Source: Glossina fuscipes
Lineage: Eukaryota; Arthropoda; Insecta; Diptera; Glossinidae
Direction of reading: 5' to 3'
Assembly: GCF_014805625.2 (NCBI RefSeq)
Contig: NW_023998432.1
Span: forward strand, 434,001-498,000
Length of the DNA: 64,000 nucleotides
Positions 22,190 through 34,078 of the stretch are shown one piece after another. The position numbers and the translations under genes are program-made. The notes under the pieces were generated by a model that had not been told where the DNA came from, did no database searches, and worked only from the letters and a program-made list of their open reading frames with translations. Numbering within the stretch: position 1 is the first letter of the stretch; each line of letters opens with the position of its first letter.

Positions 22190-24466
22190 TTATTGCATCT
22201 GTTCCGATCGAGCAGTTCTGTTCTCGAAGCAGATGTCCCCCGGTTTAATAAGTTAACTAAATATTACAAGAATAGGAAAAAAAAGCTTTTTCCAATTTTC
22301 CAAAAGTTGCTTCGCTTTCGACTATTTCGCTTACTCAGTGGCAAAACAACCACCAATATTATTGCAGATACCTTCAGTTTGTTAAATCCTCTCTGTTTGC
22401 TAATCCTAAATAAGCTTTTAAGTTCGTTAATTCCAAAAAAAATCTCCATAAATCCCTCGCATGTTTCTTTTAATGGTTCTGATTCCTCGGATGATATTGC
22501 AACATCAAATCTCTTCACGGAATACTTCCGACAAAACTTTTCGATTGCTAATTTCAATTCATCAGCAAACTACCCATATCCTATAACTAATCTGGTTTCA
22601 ATTCCCAATTTGGTTATCTCTGAAAATTACGTTTTTAAAGGGTTGACATCTCTAAAATATAATTGTGCGCCTGGATCTGATGGAATTCCATCATGTGTAC
22701 TTAAATCCTGTGCTGTCGAGTTATGTGGCGTTATCTCAAAGTTTTTTAATAAGTCCTTGAATTTAGGTGTTTTCCTTTTGTGTTGGAAGACTTGTTTCCT
22801 TATTCTTATTCACAAAAGAGGAAGAAGACAACTTGTAGAGAACTGCAAAGGCATTACCAAGTTGAGTGTCTTGCCTAAACTGTTCGAACGAATTGTGACT
22901 CAGCGTATGGCATTTGTCATCAAATCGTACATTTCTCCTCTCCAACATGGCTTCCGAAAAGGAAGATCTACGGTCACCAATCTGCTAGAGTTTACTTGTC
23001 ATGTTTTCAAGGCTTTTTTTAGTGGCTCTCGCGCTGATGTCATTTAAGCAAAGTCTTAGATTTGGTTAACTATAACTTACTGATCTTTAAAGTCCAAGCT
23101 TCTGGCATCACTTTCTATTTATTGAAATAGTTAAGCTCTTATCTGAACAATAGATCATTCAAGGTTTCGTTTAACTTCATTACCTTGGATGAATTCCCCG
23201 TGACGTCTGGCGTACCTCGAGGAAGCCACTGATGATATGAAACTATTTTCTTCCTTTTCCATAGAATCGCAATCACATCAGCTTCAAAGTGACTTGAATA
23301 ATTTGGTTGCATGGTACTCGTTGAATATTATAAAACTAAATCTGAATAAATGTAAGAAGCTTTCTTTCCCAAGAAGGAAGTCATTCATTACTCAATATTA
23401 TATTGATTCGCATAAGTTGGAGAACGTCGATTCATTCACAGATTTATGCGTTCTATTTGACCATAGATTACGTTTTAACTTGCATATTGAGCTCTCGATT
23501 AGCAAAGCTAAGTCCGCGCTTGGTTTTATAAAAAGGTGGTCTAAAGAGCTTGATGATCCCTACTTTACGAAAAGGCTGTACATGTGTTTGGTTAGACCCA
23601 TACTCGAGTATGCCTCAGTTGTGTGGTCTCCTTCACATAGGTGCTACGTAGATTCAATTGAATCTGTTCAAAAGCAATTCTTGCTGTTTGCCCTTAGAAA
23701 TTTGGGTTGGAGTCCGATTGCCTCTCTTCCTCCTATGAAAATAGGTTGCTTCTGCTGTCCCTACCGTCTCTTGAGAAACGTAGATTTGTTCTTGGCGTTT
23801 CCTTTCTAATTAAAGTAATAAATGGTACTATCGACTCGCCCGCATTACTTGGTGAGATAAGCTTTAATGCCCCCAACCGCTTTTCTAGGTATTTTATCTT
23901 GATTAAGCTTAGTCAATGTAAATGCAATTATGAGATGTTTAACCCGCTTAGAGTTGTTTGCAGTAACCTAAATGATGTCTATCGCTTATTCTCATTATCA
24001 GACTCTTTAAAGTCTATTAAAGCAACTATGCTTAATATACACGATTTACCAATGTTGTACTTTAACTAACATTCCATTCTTAATATCTCATTTTTTATTT
24101 AAAATATTATTGTGTTGTTAACGCGTTGGTTGCCAAGCTTATGCATGTTTGCAACGGTTTTGGGGTTCATTTGCAACCTGAATCTGCTCTTGTTGCGGGT
24201 GTGCTGCTGTGCGAGGTGTGGACATGCTTTTTTTTCTTTTCCTCTCTTTTTATTTATATATACAGAGGAATTATTATTTTTAACTTTTTAATGTATTTTT
24301 AAACTTACTTTGTTATTATTATTCTTCTTTTTTTTCTTCCTTTTTATTGTATACTAGTTTTAAAACAATTAGTGTAAGATTTTGTGTTAAGATGCACTGA
24401 ATCGACTGTAGTTTTCTTTAGTAGAATTTCATGTATAAATGAGTAAAATAAAATAAATAAAAATCG
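22190..24466 (+). mobile_element. CR1/Jockey-like LINE, family L2, copy 1 (broken)
   Basis: Plus-strand ORF2 remnant without RNase H. First segment 22193-23047 runs from the pre-RT linker through PGSDGIPSCVL, IHKRGRRQLVENCKG and HGFRKGRSTVTNL. Second segment 23237-23809 starts just after the YADD position and carries LNLNKCKKLSF, LRFNLHIELSISKAKSALG and LVRPILEYASVVWSP. Third segment 23707-24069 follows a 1-bp deletion near 23735. Compared with copy 2 (40.8-42.4 kb), about 77 bp is missing at about 23231, between GSH and DD, which removes the first half of the YADD box and shifts the frame. The 3' end is A/T-rich with AAATAAATAAAA near 24450-24466. The 5' end is truncated or undetected. Confidence 0.85.
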
Positions 24467-24509
24467 TTCTCCTCCTAAGTAGCCGTTCCTACAAAAACTG
24501 AGTTCTCAT

Positions 24510-24730
24510 ATGGTAAAATAAGTTTAATTTTGCAATATTTCATGGTGAACATTGATCCATAAATGTAATTTGACACACAAATTAACTTTACCGAGTTTGA
24601 ATAATGTATGTGCGTTTTTTGGATCCCATCCTACACAAGTGTGCTCATGATATTTTGTGATGAAAATTGATCCGTAATAGCAATTTGACATAAAAAAAAT
24701 TAAAATATAGTGAACGGGCAAGTTCGACTA
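24510..24730 (+). repeat. Repeat D2, two degenerate units
   Basis: Two units start at about 24536 and 24650 with 'tttcatggtgaacattgatcc' and 'tttgtgatgaaaattgatcc', each followed by a 'taatttgacac/taaaaa' block. Spacing is about 114 bp. Related units occur at 29.25-29.6 kb, 34.9-35.4 kb (reverse) and more weakly at 63.4-63.7 kb. No function inferred. Confidence 0.55.
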
Positions 24731-26220
24731 TCACATGTCATACAGTGCAGCCATTTTCATATGTGAAAAATTGTATATTATTTAACACATCAAAAATAGT
24801 ACATTATTTTTATGTGAAGGCGTACTTTTCACGAAAGCCCTCGTATTGTACGGTGCTCAAAACGTCAACTAACGTGGTCCAAATTTAGAAAGCTTAATTT
24901 GTTTGTTAAAGGCTTGATTAGTTTTCAGTTGCTTTCATCATAAAAAACTACAAATTAGACTTTGTCGTCATAGAAGTGTTTGTTCATGGGAGCCTTAGTA
25001 TATGGTGGGATATATAAAATAAGTGGACACATATTAGAAAACTGGATGTACAAACAAGCTTAATAGAAAATGCATTTATCTTAAGCCCTTCTCGGTGCTG
25101 TATACATCTTAACAAATTTAATATACCTTGCACCACAAGGTTTGTAAGGTATATTTAACCGTAGCAAACTTGTATTACGTTGGTCTACTTCTTAGACCGC
25201 TTCATATATAAGAGTTCTTAAGAAAAGCAACACAATATATGGCGACAAAGTCGAACTCTTTAGTTTTCGTGGCGAAAAAAAATGAAAAATCTTCAATAAG
25301 AAAACTGAATTTACTAAATTTGGGCCGTGGCGCTTGACGCTTTGAGCGGCTTCCATGCGCGCAAGTTGTATAATTTCTGGCATACTATCAAGAAAATAAA
25401 TGAAATGAACATTAGCTGAAATGATGCAGGGTATATAATGGTCGATCTAGCTCGACCTTATAATGTTTTTACATGTTTCAAACTAAAAGCCTTTAAAGAA
25501 GGGACATAAGTAAGATTTTAAAAATCTTTGGGAAACAATAATACAGTGTGTGGTTACGTATGTTAATTGAATAACCAAATACATGCAGAAATATAAAAGT
25601 ATGCCGTTGTATTTTTACAAGCAAAGAATCCAAGCAACCCTTTTTGGATATCTAACCTGAAATTATCTAAAGTGTAAATTCATTTGAATTCATAAATGTA
25701 ATTAATGCCTTAGGTGCTCGCTGTCAACGAAAAACTTCACTCAAGTTGCATGGTCAACATAAAATCAATAAATAATGTATATAGACTTGAATTTGAAATC
25801 CGATATTCATTGGCTATGCAATCCATAAATTATTTAACATGCCGGCATAGATTTGTATAAATAATCTCATTTAAATGATAAATCTTATTTAAAAAAAAAG
25901 AAAAGAGAAACATACGAAAACTATTTTTTTTTCTAATTCAAGTGTTTATAGCGTTAATAAAAATATAATTAACCTTTTCGTTCATACTATATAGTAATGA
26001 TCTGACGTAATGTTGGCATTTGAACATATTCAAATACATTTACACGTGCAGCTATTTACATGAACTTTGTTTTCCGACTTGCTGTTTAAATTTTATTTAC
26101 AACAATTTGCGGTTGTTTTGTTGGGCATTTTCTGGAACTAGTTCAATTCGATTGCTTTTAATCATATCATGCGATGTGTAACGTTCGGAAATAGGTTTTA
26201 AAGATTTTGACATTTCAATT
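24731..26220. other. Non-coding stretch with a D1 tail
   Basis: At 25085-25170 'ctcggtgctgtatacat' through 'ataccttgcaccacaagg' matches the D1 tail seen at 32.69-32.76 and 35.72-35.77 kb. A 63-codon minus ORF (25192-25383, begins MPEIIQLARMEAAQ) has a protein-like first half but no match I recognise. The rest is AT-rich. Confidence 0.45.
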
Positions 26221-26224
26221 CCTT

Positions 26225-26480
26225 TTTATACCCACCAGCGAAGAACCATTTTGTCAAAATGTTTGCAACGCTCAGAAGGAAGCTTCAGAGACCCCACAAA
26301 GCATATATACTCAATCAGTTAAAATTCTGAATCGATTTAAAAATGTCCGTCTATCGATTTGCCCGTCTGTGTAATGAGTGTTATAAACATTCTCCTGGCC
26401 GCAAAAACTAAGCTGTCGATATCAAATTTAGCAAAAACCTTGGAAGTTTTTGCACGCAGGTTGATATTGAAAATCGACAC
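26225..26480 (+). repeat. Dispersed repeat D1, degraded copy
   Basis: Contains 'tatacccaccagcgaagaac' as head, 'gtccgtctatcgatttgcccgt' as core and 'ccgcaaaaactaagctgtcg' after it. The mixed order suggests a reverse-type core after a head, so orientation is uncertain. Confidence 0.4.
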
Positions 26481-26584
26481 TATATAAACTGGGAATACGC
26501 ATTTTTTTCAAAAGGAATAAAAAAATGATATGGTACAAAAATGTGCATTTATATGGGCGAAGCTGTAGTACCTAAGTTTATATC

Positions 26585-26748
26585 CGCCTGAGCGGCCGAA
26601 GCCGAAGAATCTCGAACAGTGACACAATGGTCGTGGGTTCGAATCTCAAGTGCGGTTGAGTTTTTAATAAAAGCCGATAACCTCAGGTGCTAGAGCTTTA
26701 AGAGTTTAGTCTTAGAATTTATTTCTCTTGCGAAATTAATAATAATAA
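26585..26748 (+). repeat. Candidate tRNA-derived SINE
   Basis: The stretch from 'ctgagcggccgaagcc' to 'ggtcgtgggttcgaatctca' is tRNA-like: it ends with a good polymerase III B-box (GGTTCGAATCT; consensus GGTTCGANNCC). It is followed by about 85 bp of unrelated sequence and then (AAT)n at 26738-26753, as a SINE body and tail would be. The T-stem does not pair well and the A-box is only approximate, so this is not a functional tRNA gene. The orphan B-box could also be chance. Confidence 0.35.
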
Positions 26749-26814
26749 TAATCCAAATAACAATAATATTACTTAATTATATAGTGTATTAAAAATCCTC
26801 TTTTTTAAAATTTT

Positions 26815-27060
26815 TATAACCCACAGAAGTAAGAATCAAAACCCCCATAAAGAATTTAAGTCCACTTTCAAATTCGCGAGGCACCTAACCATGTTCGTCT
26901 GTTTATCTGTCCATCTGTCTATCTGTCCGTCTGCCCAAATGTGTAGTATTTGTGGTAAACATTCTCCCGTTCGCAAAAATGAGGATATCGCTTGCAAACT
27001 TGCTAAAGAATTTGAAAATGACCCAAACTTTTCAAAGAACACGCCAACACATCTTTGTTT
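26815..27060 (-). repeat. Dispersed repeat D1, reverse copy
   Basis: A run of CTGTCCATCTGTCTATCTG-like units at 26898-26935 followed by a 'ggtaaacattctcccgttcgc' block; the latter recurs as 'ttataaacattctcctggccgc' at 26380. The ORFs over it (26836-27121) are translations of the repeat. Confidence 0.5.
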
Positions 27061-27199
27061 TCTGTGTGTTTCTCATAAAGTGCAGCATAAACATAAAGAA
27101 TTCGGCTTGAACCGTAGATAATCTCTGCTTTGCTTTTTGTAATTAGTTCATTTTTTGCTTTATAATCCAGAATTTATATAAATTAATGGTTATAGCACA

Positions 27200-27358
27200 A
27201 ATTATCTACATAAACACTTACAAACACATCTACCGTGTACATATGCATACGCATATTTATTTATATCAATGAATTCATATATACGTACATAAATACATAA
27301 ACATATACATGCGTACATACGCACGCACAAACATTTATGTATGTACTTATAAATACTA

Positions 27359-27394
<36 letters not shown>

Positions 27395-27420
27395 GATTTA
27401 TTATATATGTACATAGAATA
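27200..27420. repeat. TACA/CATA-rich and (TA)n microsatellite tract
   Basis: Imperfect TACATA/GTACATA units from about 27215 to 27350, then a pure (TA)n of about 30 bp at 27360-27391. The ORF translating to I-Y repeats here is an artefact. Confidence 0.85.
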
Positions 27421-29245
27421 GGTTTTTTTTTGTGTAAGCCTTTACATCCACGTTCGTGTTGTGTTATGCTTTGAAAATCTGATATTTAAACAGATTTTTG
27501 CATTTTTACCACATTTACACACAATTGCATACTATTTGCTTAAGGTTTTACATTACAAATGTGTATGTAAACTTTACACCACTAGTCATACAAAACATAT
27601 TTGATTACACTTATGTAAAGCGTAGACAAAAAGCATGAACCATAACATTATTTGTAGTGATTATTATTATTAATCATATGTACTATGTAGAGTAAACTCA
27701 TGTTTTATGGTTAAGTTTTCACTTAACATATATTAAAGCGAAAACAAATTTCAGATATAATATAATATTAAATTTTTTATTTATATCTTAAAGATAAAAA
27801 GAGTGTCTTACATTAAAACTCTTCGTTGAAGCGCGATGAAATCATTGAAGCTCGATATTAAAAAGGTGCAAACAAGTTTTAATATTTGTTATTGAAATTT
27901 GATGTTAATTATTAACAAAAAAATATATACATTGTGTCAAATAATGATTTTTAATCAAAAGGATATTACTTTTTATTACTGTTTAAAATTAATTTATTCA
28001 TTTGGTATCATACATTTTCGACTGCTTGCGGTCTAACTGGACATCAGGTTAATTGAATTTTATATATTATGTTCTAATGAGGGTTATCTCTCTCTCTCTC
28101 TCTCTCTCTTTCTTGATTTTTGCTTTTCTGTTTTTCCCATTTCCTATTATTTTATGATTGTTTTGCTAATACCTCTCTAATCGAATAGAGAGATATGAAG
28201 AAATAATAGTAAATAGTAAAATTACTAACTTCGTCTGCTCGTTCTAGAATACAAATTTTGTATGTAAATGTATGAAATTTTATTAGTTTCCCGAGGATGT
28301 GAATATCTACATTAAACTTACATTATAGAATAGAATAAGTTTTGCTATACAATATAGAATATGGTTTATTTACTGAAAGACGTTTTGTACGGAAACGGAT
28401 ACGAAACTGAAACATAAAGGACAAGTTCATCATATTTTTAAACAGTTTTATCTTAACGCAATAAATGTAACGTCAGCAATTTAATATTTACAATATATAT
28501 CATAATTTAATAATATTTGTCAGCTAATCAGCACGATCAGAAAGCCTTGTGTCAAAGTAAAAATCGTCCTAAATTCGGCAAAATAAAAAAATAAATCGAT
28601 AAAACTTTTTTAAAATAACAAATTCTAGTAGACCTACACACTGATGGCTGCTTAAATTTATAGGGTGTATCGTTCACTAACCGTCGTTCACTTGTCAAAT
28701 ATACAAGTCAAAGGTAATCAAATATGCAGGCATCGCATCGATTCAAGTCCGAATAAGCTTCAAGTCGGCAAAAAGATATAATTCAAAATTCACAGCAAAG
28801 ATTGATATGAATTTCAATACAAGCAATCGCGGGGAAATTTTCAAAAATTGCATAAAAGAAGAGACGAATACTCATCTACCGTAAAGATGCAATTATTATT
28901 AAGCCAATGTAAAAATTATTCAGATCAAGTTACTCACAAATATTCATTCACAGGTTTCACATACCTGGCTTAAGCAGAGACGTTATTGAAAATTAAAGGA
29001 CGAGCACTATTGAAATTGGTTGAGATCGATTCATTTTTTCGACTACTCCCTACACAATGCCTTATTTGAAAAGTCATCCTGTGAAAAAAACCTACAATTT
29101 TCAAAATTTTTCGAAAAACCACGGTGAGTAATAGTACTTCGACTTTCTAAATTAGTACAAACTATTTTGTTTGGCTGGGACAATATTTTCAACCTCGTCT
29201 CCTATAATCATTCTTATGAAAACTGAATCTTTAAGTAAAAAATTA
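27421..29245. other. AT-rich non-coding stretch
   Basis: Only a (TC)n microsatellite at 28087-28110 stands out. No gene or transposon similarity seen. Confidence 0.5.
28087..28110. repeat. (TC)n microsatellite
   Basis: About 11 TC units, uninterrupted. Confidence 0.9.
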
Positions 29246-29249
29246 TAAA

Positions 29250-29610
29250 AATCCAATTTCCAATATTTTATAGCGAAAATTCGTCCATAATAGTAAAATA
29301 ACAAAGAAATCAACCACCAGCGTATATATGTATTTTCGGGATTCTCTGGGTTCTCGTGATATGCCGAAAAGGCTTAAATCTAAATGTTTTATGATGAAAA
29401 TTTGTTCATGATAGTAATTTGACATAAAAATTAAATGGACCAAATTCGAACCACGTGGTTTTATTTCTTCGATTCCACTCCATATATGATTTCCCATGAA
29501 TAGTAAGCTCTTTAGAAAAATAATTCATTTTAAATATTTTATAACGATAATTGGTCTATAGTAGCACTTTAGCAACGCTAGGGAATTTGAATCACATAGG
29601 TCTATTTTTT
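29250..29610 (+). repeat. Repeat D2, three tandem degenerate units
   Basis: Units start at about 29264, 29386 and 29534 with 'ttttatagcgaaaattcgtcc', 'ttttatgatgaaaatttgttc' and 'ttttataacgataattggtc', each followed by a 'taatagtaatttgaca'-type block. The later part of each unit carries 'aaattcgaaccacgtgg' or 'gaatttgaatcacataggtc'. Spacings of about 122 and 148 bp show indels. The only ORF (29243-29497, -) is repeat-derived. Confidence 0.6.
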
Positions 29611-30285
29611 AAACACCAACATATATAGGGGTTATATGGGATGAATTGTTTTTCTCCAGTTTTTTATGACGGAATCTCAAATATAATAAAATTTAGAGGG
29701 AGTAAATTAATTTTTCAGAACTTGCATGTATGTCATTGCAGGAAACTAATGTGTAATCTGTGGTGTATTTTTACCAAAATAAATGAATAACTATACTAGG
29801 CAAAGTGATGTAGGCTATCTAATGATTATCTCTGCCCGACAATAGTATTCTTATTTGTTTTATAGTGCTTAAGATACTTAGGTGAGAAGAATTGTAGCTA
29901 AACTACAAATATAATCCAGAAATAAATAAAAAACCAAATAATTTACGACAAGCATGACCACAAAATAGGTGACAAATGAGGATGGTAATCTGGAGAACTT
30001 TTGGGGAGAAATTTAAGGCCAACGTTATCGCATCCGCGAACAGTTTCACCTCACTGAAACGCAAGAACGTGAACGAATTGAAATCATGAGATGTTTGGAA
30101 AGACTCGCAATGTGATGAATCAGTGGTATAGGCGGACATTTTTACGAGTCAAGCAGGAATAGCATTATCATCAAAATGATCTGGCCATTTTTGCAACCGT
30201 TCTTTGATGCTCCACTTTTGCTAACGATATTATCTTGATATAACATTGCGTATATAATATTATCGTAGAATCTAATGGTTTGAAA
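29611..30285. other. Non-coding stretch
   Basis: 'gcaggaaactaatgtgtaat' through 'agtgatgtaggctatctaat' near 29735-29825 resembles a block at 1530-1560 and 39.70-39.75 kb ('aagtgatgtaggatatttaat'-type), a possible third dispersed repeat. No gene. Confidence 0.4.
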
Positions 30286-30289
30286 CAGA

Positions 30290-30592
30290 CCCCAACTTTT
30301 GTATGCATCGTCCTTACCTGTGATCAGTTTTGAAAACCTTGGAGAGAACTCAGCACCTCAAACGAAAACTTACAATAAAATTGTAAAGCATTTCGTTAAT
30401 TATGCTAGTTGGCCAATCGGAATCGGTTTTTCGTTGTCTTCTCAGAGAACTTTGGAAAGTAATCACCACACACATAGCCACAACTTTGAATATTGATTCT
30501 TTCGTGTTTCTAGGACTACTTACAAGTGTTCATCAGAAATACGTAAATGCCATCCATCGTCAACCTAAAAAAATGGGAAAAAACTAAATTTT
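30290..30592 (+). mobile_element. LINE remnant (RT thumb region), fourth family
   Basis: In one frame TYNKIVKHFVNYAS matches the segment that precedes the PxWxP motif in many insect LINE reverse transcriptases. After a frameshift, ELWKVITTHIATTLNI continues as the WxxLQxxxNxALRxA region and SVHQKYVNAIHRQP as the following helix. About 300 bp survives, with at least two frame changes and no active-site motif. Clade cannot be set. It is not the I, L2 or L3 family described elsewhere here. Confidence 0.42.
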
Positions 30593-30599
30593 CATACTC

Positions 30600-31110
30600 T
30601 GTAATATTAGATGGGCGCCGCCGATTTTTTCCATTTTGGTAGAGATAGTAGAACATAGCACATAAAGTATTGATTAAAATTTTTACGAATTTATCTGCTG
30701 TAGTTTATGACTAATGAGCATCAAACAATTTTTAATTCGTTTTAAGAAACAGACGTGCTGCCAGGTTGTGTAGGCGTGTCCTTCGACCCGTTTGGGCTAT
30801 TTTTGATACCAGCCTGTGTATAAGAACTTGCAATATTTCTGGAGAATGCTTGAAATAGACATTACACAGACGGTCAGACGGATATGCTTAATTCGATTCA
30901 GATGCTAAGGTTATAAGGTTATGAATTGAAGTGCGTATGTATTAATTCTTGGCTTTAAGGGATCAATATATAACAAGTAAGAAAATTATATTTGGTCGTG
31001 ATTGGATCTATTATACCTATTGTTTTAAAAAAGATTAAGAAAAAGAACTAAATTTTCGTAGTCGTTGCCCTTATCCTTTGGTGATGGGTATAAAGATGTA
31101 CTAACTTTAT
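30600..31110 (+). repeat. Dispersed repeat D1, one copy plus a second truncated copy
   Basis: At 30640-30930: 'atgactaatgagcatcaaac', 'aaacagacgtgctgccagg', 'aggcgtgtccttcgaccc', core 'cagacggtcagacgg', then 'cttaattcgattcagatg'. At 30973 a new head begins ('caagtaagaaaatta', 'tggtcgtgattgga') and runs quickly into a tail motif, 'ccctttatcctttggtgatg'-like at 31070, so the middle is deleted. Confidence 0.55.
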
Positions 31111-32495
31111 CACTTTTGCATTTAGTAAAATATTTAATGCTATCAGTAGTTTATTTAATATTCTGTCATTGAATTGAAAAATTTGATAAATTTCTCTTTT
31201 ATTTAATTTAACGGAACAACGACCGCAAATTTGTTATCAATCCTAACATAGAAGGACATTTAATAACATTTTGTTATAAATCTATTTATGTAACTTAAGC
31301 CCAAAAGTTTCTCCCTGAAAATATGGAAAATTCAGACGAAATTTGTAATTAAATCATAAAACGTGTGTTCATTTATGCCATTTTGGTCGCTCGTTTGTGA
31401 GTGGATGCAATAGAACCATATAAAAGACATTGTTTATGAACAAAATATTAGGAAGGAAATCAATAACGTTCACTTGCTACGTTGAATAATAAAGAAAAAC
31501 TTGTAAACATTTTTCGAAAAATCTAAAAATTTAATATTGAACATATTCGTAGGACTACTAATAATGGTTTGTAATAATAAATTTACGTGCATTTGTATAC
31601 ATACATATATATATACATATATGGGCATGTGTCGACATGTGTGTGTGTATTTACTAGTGCGTATATGTGTATGTTGATATGACAGACTTATGAAATATTA
31701 CAGCTTAGCAACTTATTTTATTTAATGGAATTATAACACGAACAGAGGTTTGATTGCTGACACTGAATAATGTATTTCAAAACAGAAAGCAATCTCTTGA
31801 GACAATTTGATTGAAACCATTTAACGATTAATATAAAATAATTAGTAGATAATAATAAATCTTCTTATGCGCATAGGTATATTTTTATTTATTATATACA
31901 TTATTGTATCATTGAATGAATTGAATGAAAACAGATGATAGTATCATCAGCCATATATGGTATGCAAAGAATTCGTTAAGACATATGGAATGGAAATTTA
32001 ATGAAAATATAATGACAAAAATGTATCTTGTTTTTTATCTGATTAGTGAACTGATTTCATATAAGAAATATTTGAAATTCTGTCATAAATCTTTTTTATA
32101 ATTTCCTCAGGTTATGCAATGAAATTGAATATATTTTCATTTCTCGAATATCTGTGCGTTTATCATTTATTTTTAGCATACGTATCCATTATCATAGACG
32201 GCAGCGCTTTTGACTTTTTGATTCGCTTACCACCTAGAAACTTCCCTGCATCAGGGACTTGATTTGCTACTACAATATTATTTGTAAAAATATAAGTTGT
32301 GCTTCTGTTGACGAGTCACTGAAATGAAATAAATTGGAATCGAAATTGACTGGAAATAATTAAATACAGGGGGTTCAAATAAGAGTTACATCCTTTTTGT
32401 TTGAAATAAAAATGTTATAGTGAGAGAGAAGCCACTATTAAATACCCAACACCACCTCGCTTACTACAGTTATTCATGTAACGAGTTTCCAAAAT
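31111..32495. other. AT-rich non-coding stretch
   Basis: Alternating TA/CA sequence near 31595-31670 is microsatellite-like. No gene seen. Confidence 0.5.
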
Positions 32496-32499
32496 ATGG

Positions 32500-32770
32500 C
32501 GTTATATAGCAACTCGTTGAAAGTGGCTCTTCCTTGGGTCAAACCACATAGGTTTTCTACATTTTATTAAAGTATCTTAAAAATTTCAATATGTAGGCTA
32601 AGTACAAAAAAATGATGTACAGACGGACAGACAAGTTTAGAATCACTTTCCGGCGTTATCGGTATAATAAGGAATGGGAATATCTCAAGTTCTTCTAGGT
32701 GTTGTGTACATCCATACACACTTAACATACCTTGTATCATGAGAAGATGTAATAAAATTGTATTAAAGAC
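32500..32770 (+). repeat. Dispersed repeat D1, 3' half
   Basis: Core 'gtacagacggacagacaa' at 32619, then 'tcaagttcttctaggtgttg' and 'ttaacataccttgtatcatg'. This tail order matches 35.64-35.77 kb and 53.49-53.65 kb. Confidence 0.6.
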
Positions 32771-33505
32771 ATCACCATGATTCTGTTCTTATTTCAAATA
32801 TTGGTTGACGCTATTTGCATTTAACAACGACTTAAGTAAACGATCGCCTCTGGAATTTTGTAGAAACTAAATTCTGAAGCAGCAAATTTTCACCAGTAAG
32901 AGAAATAATATTGGAAAATAAGCTTATTGAGAGTTTGTGAAATGTCCAATGGATATATATCGAATAATCTCGGAGGCATTTTCAATTCATAAACCGCAGA
33001 TTAACTCAAAGGACGCTTAGGAACCAAAAATTGGCTTTTTCTTTCGAGATGTTAGTTTATCCCGCATGCTAGATTGGATTCATTATTTTTGTAATAAATT
33101 TTAACAAGTTCTATCCGTTGTGCAACCTTTATGTATATTTCCATGTTAATTTGGGGAATCAAAAACTTTATCATCCTATGTACATATATATATATATATA
33201 TATATACATTTTTTTTTTAATACTCTTTGATTTTTTTCTTTTAAAAATTAAAGTAAACAAGCTTCATAACAAACGCAAAACGATATGCAAACTATGCCCT
33301 TGCCTATGTTGAAAGCAAACAAATGGCTCCACTAAATTGTTCTCACCCGAAGTACGCTTCTTCGTTGCCGAAGCGTTGTCCGTCTTTCGTTTGATTTCGA
33401 ATTTACTTATTATAATTCTAAAACTATTCTTAAATACGGAAATGTTTTACGTCATGAACAAATTGTAAATACAATATAATAGATCATATAAAAATCTTAG
33501 CTGTT
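32771..33505. other. Non-coding stretch
   Basis: (TA)n of about 25 bp at 33183-33207 and a T run beside it. The 64-codon ORF across it is an artefact. Confidence 0.5.
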
Positions 33506-33509
33506 TTTC

Positions 33510-33866
33510 CGCGGTATTGAGCTCCTTTTTGAAGCCTGCTCTTTTCAAACGATTCCAAACTGTAATTGGGTTGATGTTTGGTGCCTCTCCTATTCCTGAC
33601 AGCCTTGCTCCACCAGCTCCGAAATTTCATCGACTTGGTCGACCAAAGCGAGCAACATTTTTGAGATCGAAATTTCCGGAACGGAATCGGGCGAATCACG
33701 CCTGGATTCTTCGTTCACTCATGGCATTTTCACCGTGCACGCCAGAAATATTTCGGCATGGTTTTACATGTTTCACCTTTTTTATAACAAAAAAGCACCG
33801 CATAGCGTATTTCTTCAAATATTTCACTCATTTTAAAATCAATCAAGTTTTGACTCGAGGAAAGAA
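33510..33866 (-). pseudogene. Mariner transposase N-terminal remnant (DNA-binding domain only)
   Basis: Minus-strand reading, with frame changes: MSEIFEEIRYAVLFCYKKGE at about 33842, then NAMSERRIQA, FARFRSGNFDL, VARFGRPS and ITVWNRLKRAGFKKELNT at about 33520. This is the order of the two helix-turn-helix units of a mariner transposase, including the WFxRFRSG and GRP (AT-hook-like) motifs. The catalytic domain does not follow. In-frame stops are present. Both strands carry spurious ORFs here. Confidence 0.68.
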
Positions 33867-34023
33867 TTAGAAAACTATCTGCACAAAAAATGTAAGTTCA
33901 AATGTCACCTTTTAAGCACATGTTAATTTGAGATAATCAGGTGAGTGTTGCTCGATATAAAGGCATTAACACCATTTCGTGGAAAAAACCTCAAAGATAT
34001 TTTATATGACCTGATATAATAGC

Positions 34024-34078
34024 AGGAAAATGGAAAAGAATATTATTACATAATATGTATATTCTTTACCATTTTCCT
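34024..34078. other. Inverted repeat with 20-bp arms
   Basis: Left arm AGGAAAATGGAAAAGAATAT (34024-34043) and the reverse complement of the right arm (34059-34078) differ at one base; the loop is 15 nt. A transcript could fold into a simple hairpin of microRNA-precursor size, but nothing else supports that, and AT-rich DNA produces such structures by chance. Confidence 0.7.

Noticed and set aside
25192..25383. 63-codon minus ORF beginning MPEIIQLARMEAAQ
   Set aside because: The first half looks protein-like, but it is short and neither matches a family I recognise nor has splice or start signals.
27202..27414. 70-codon Y/I-rich ORF
   Set aside because: Translation of TACA/TA simple sequence.
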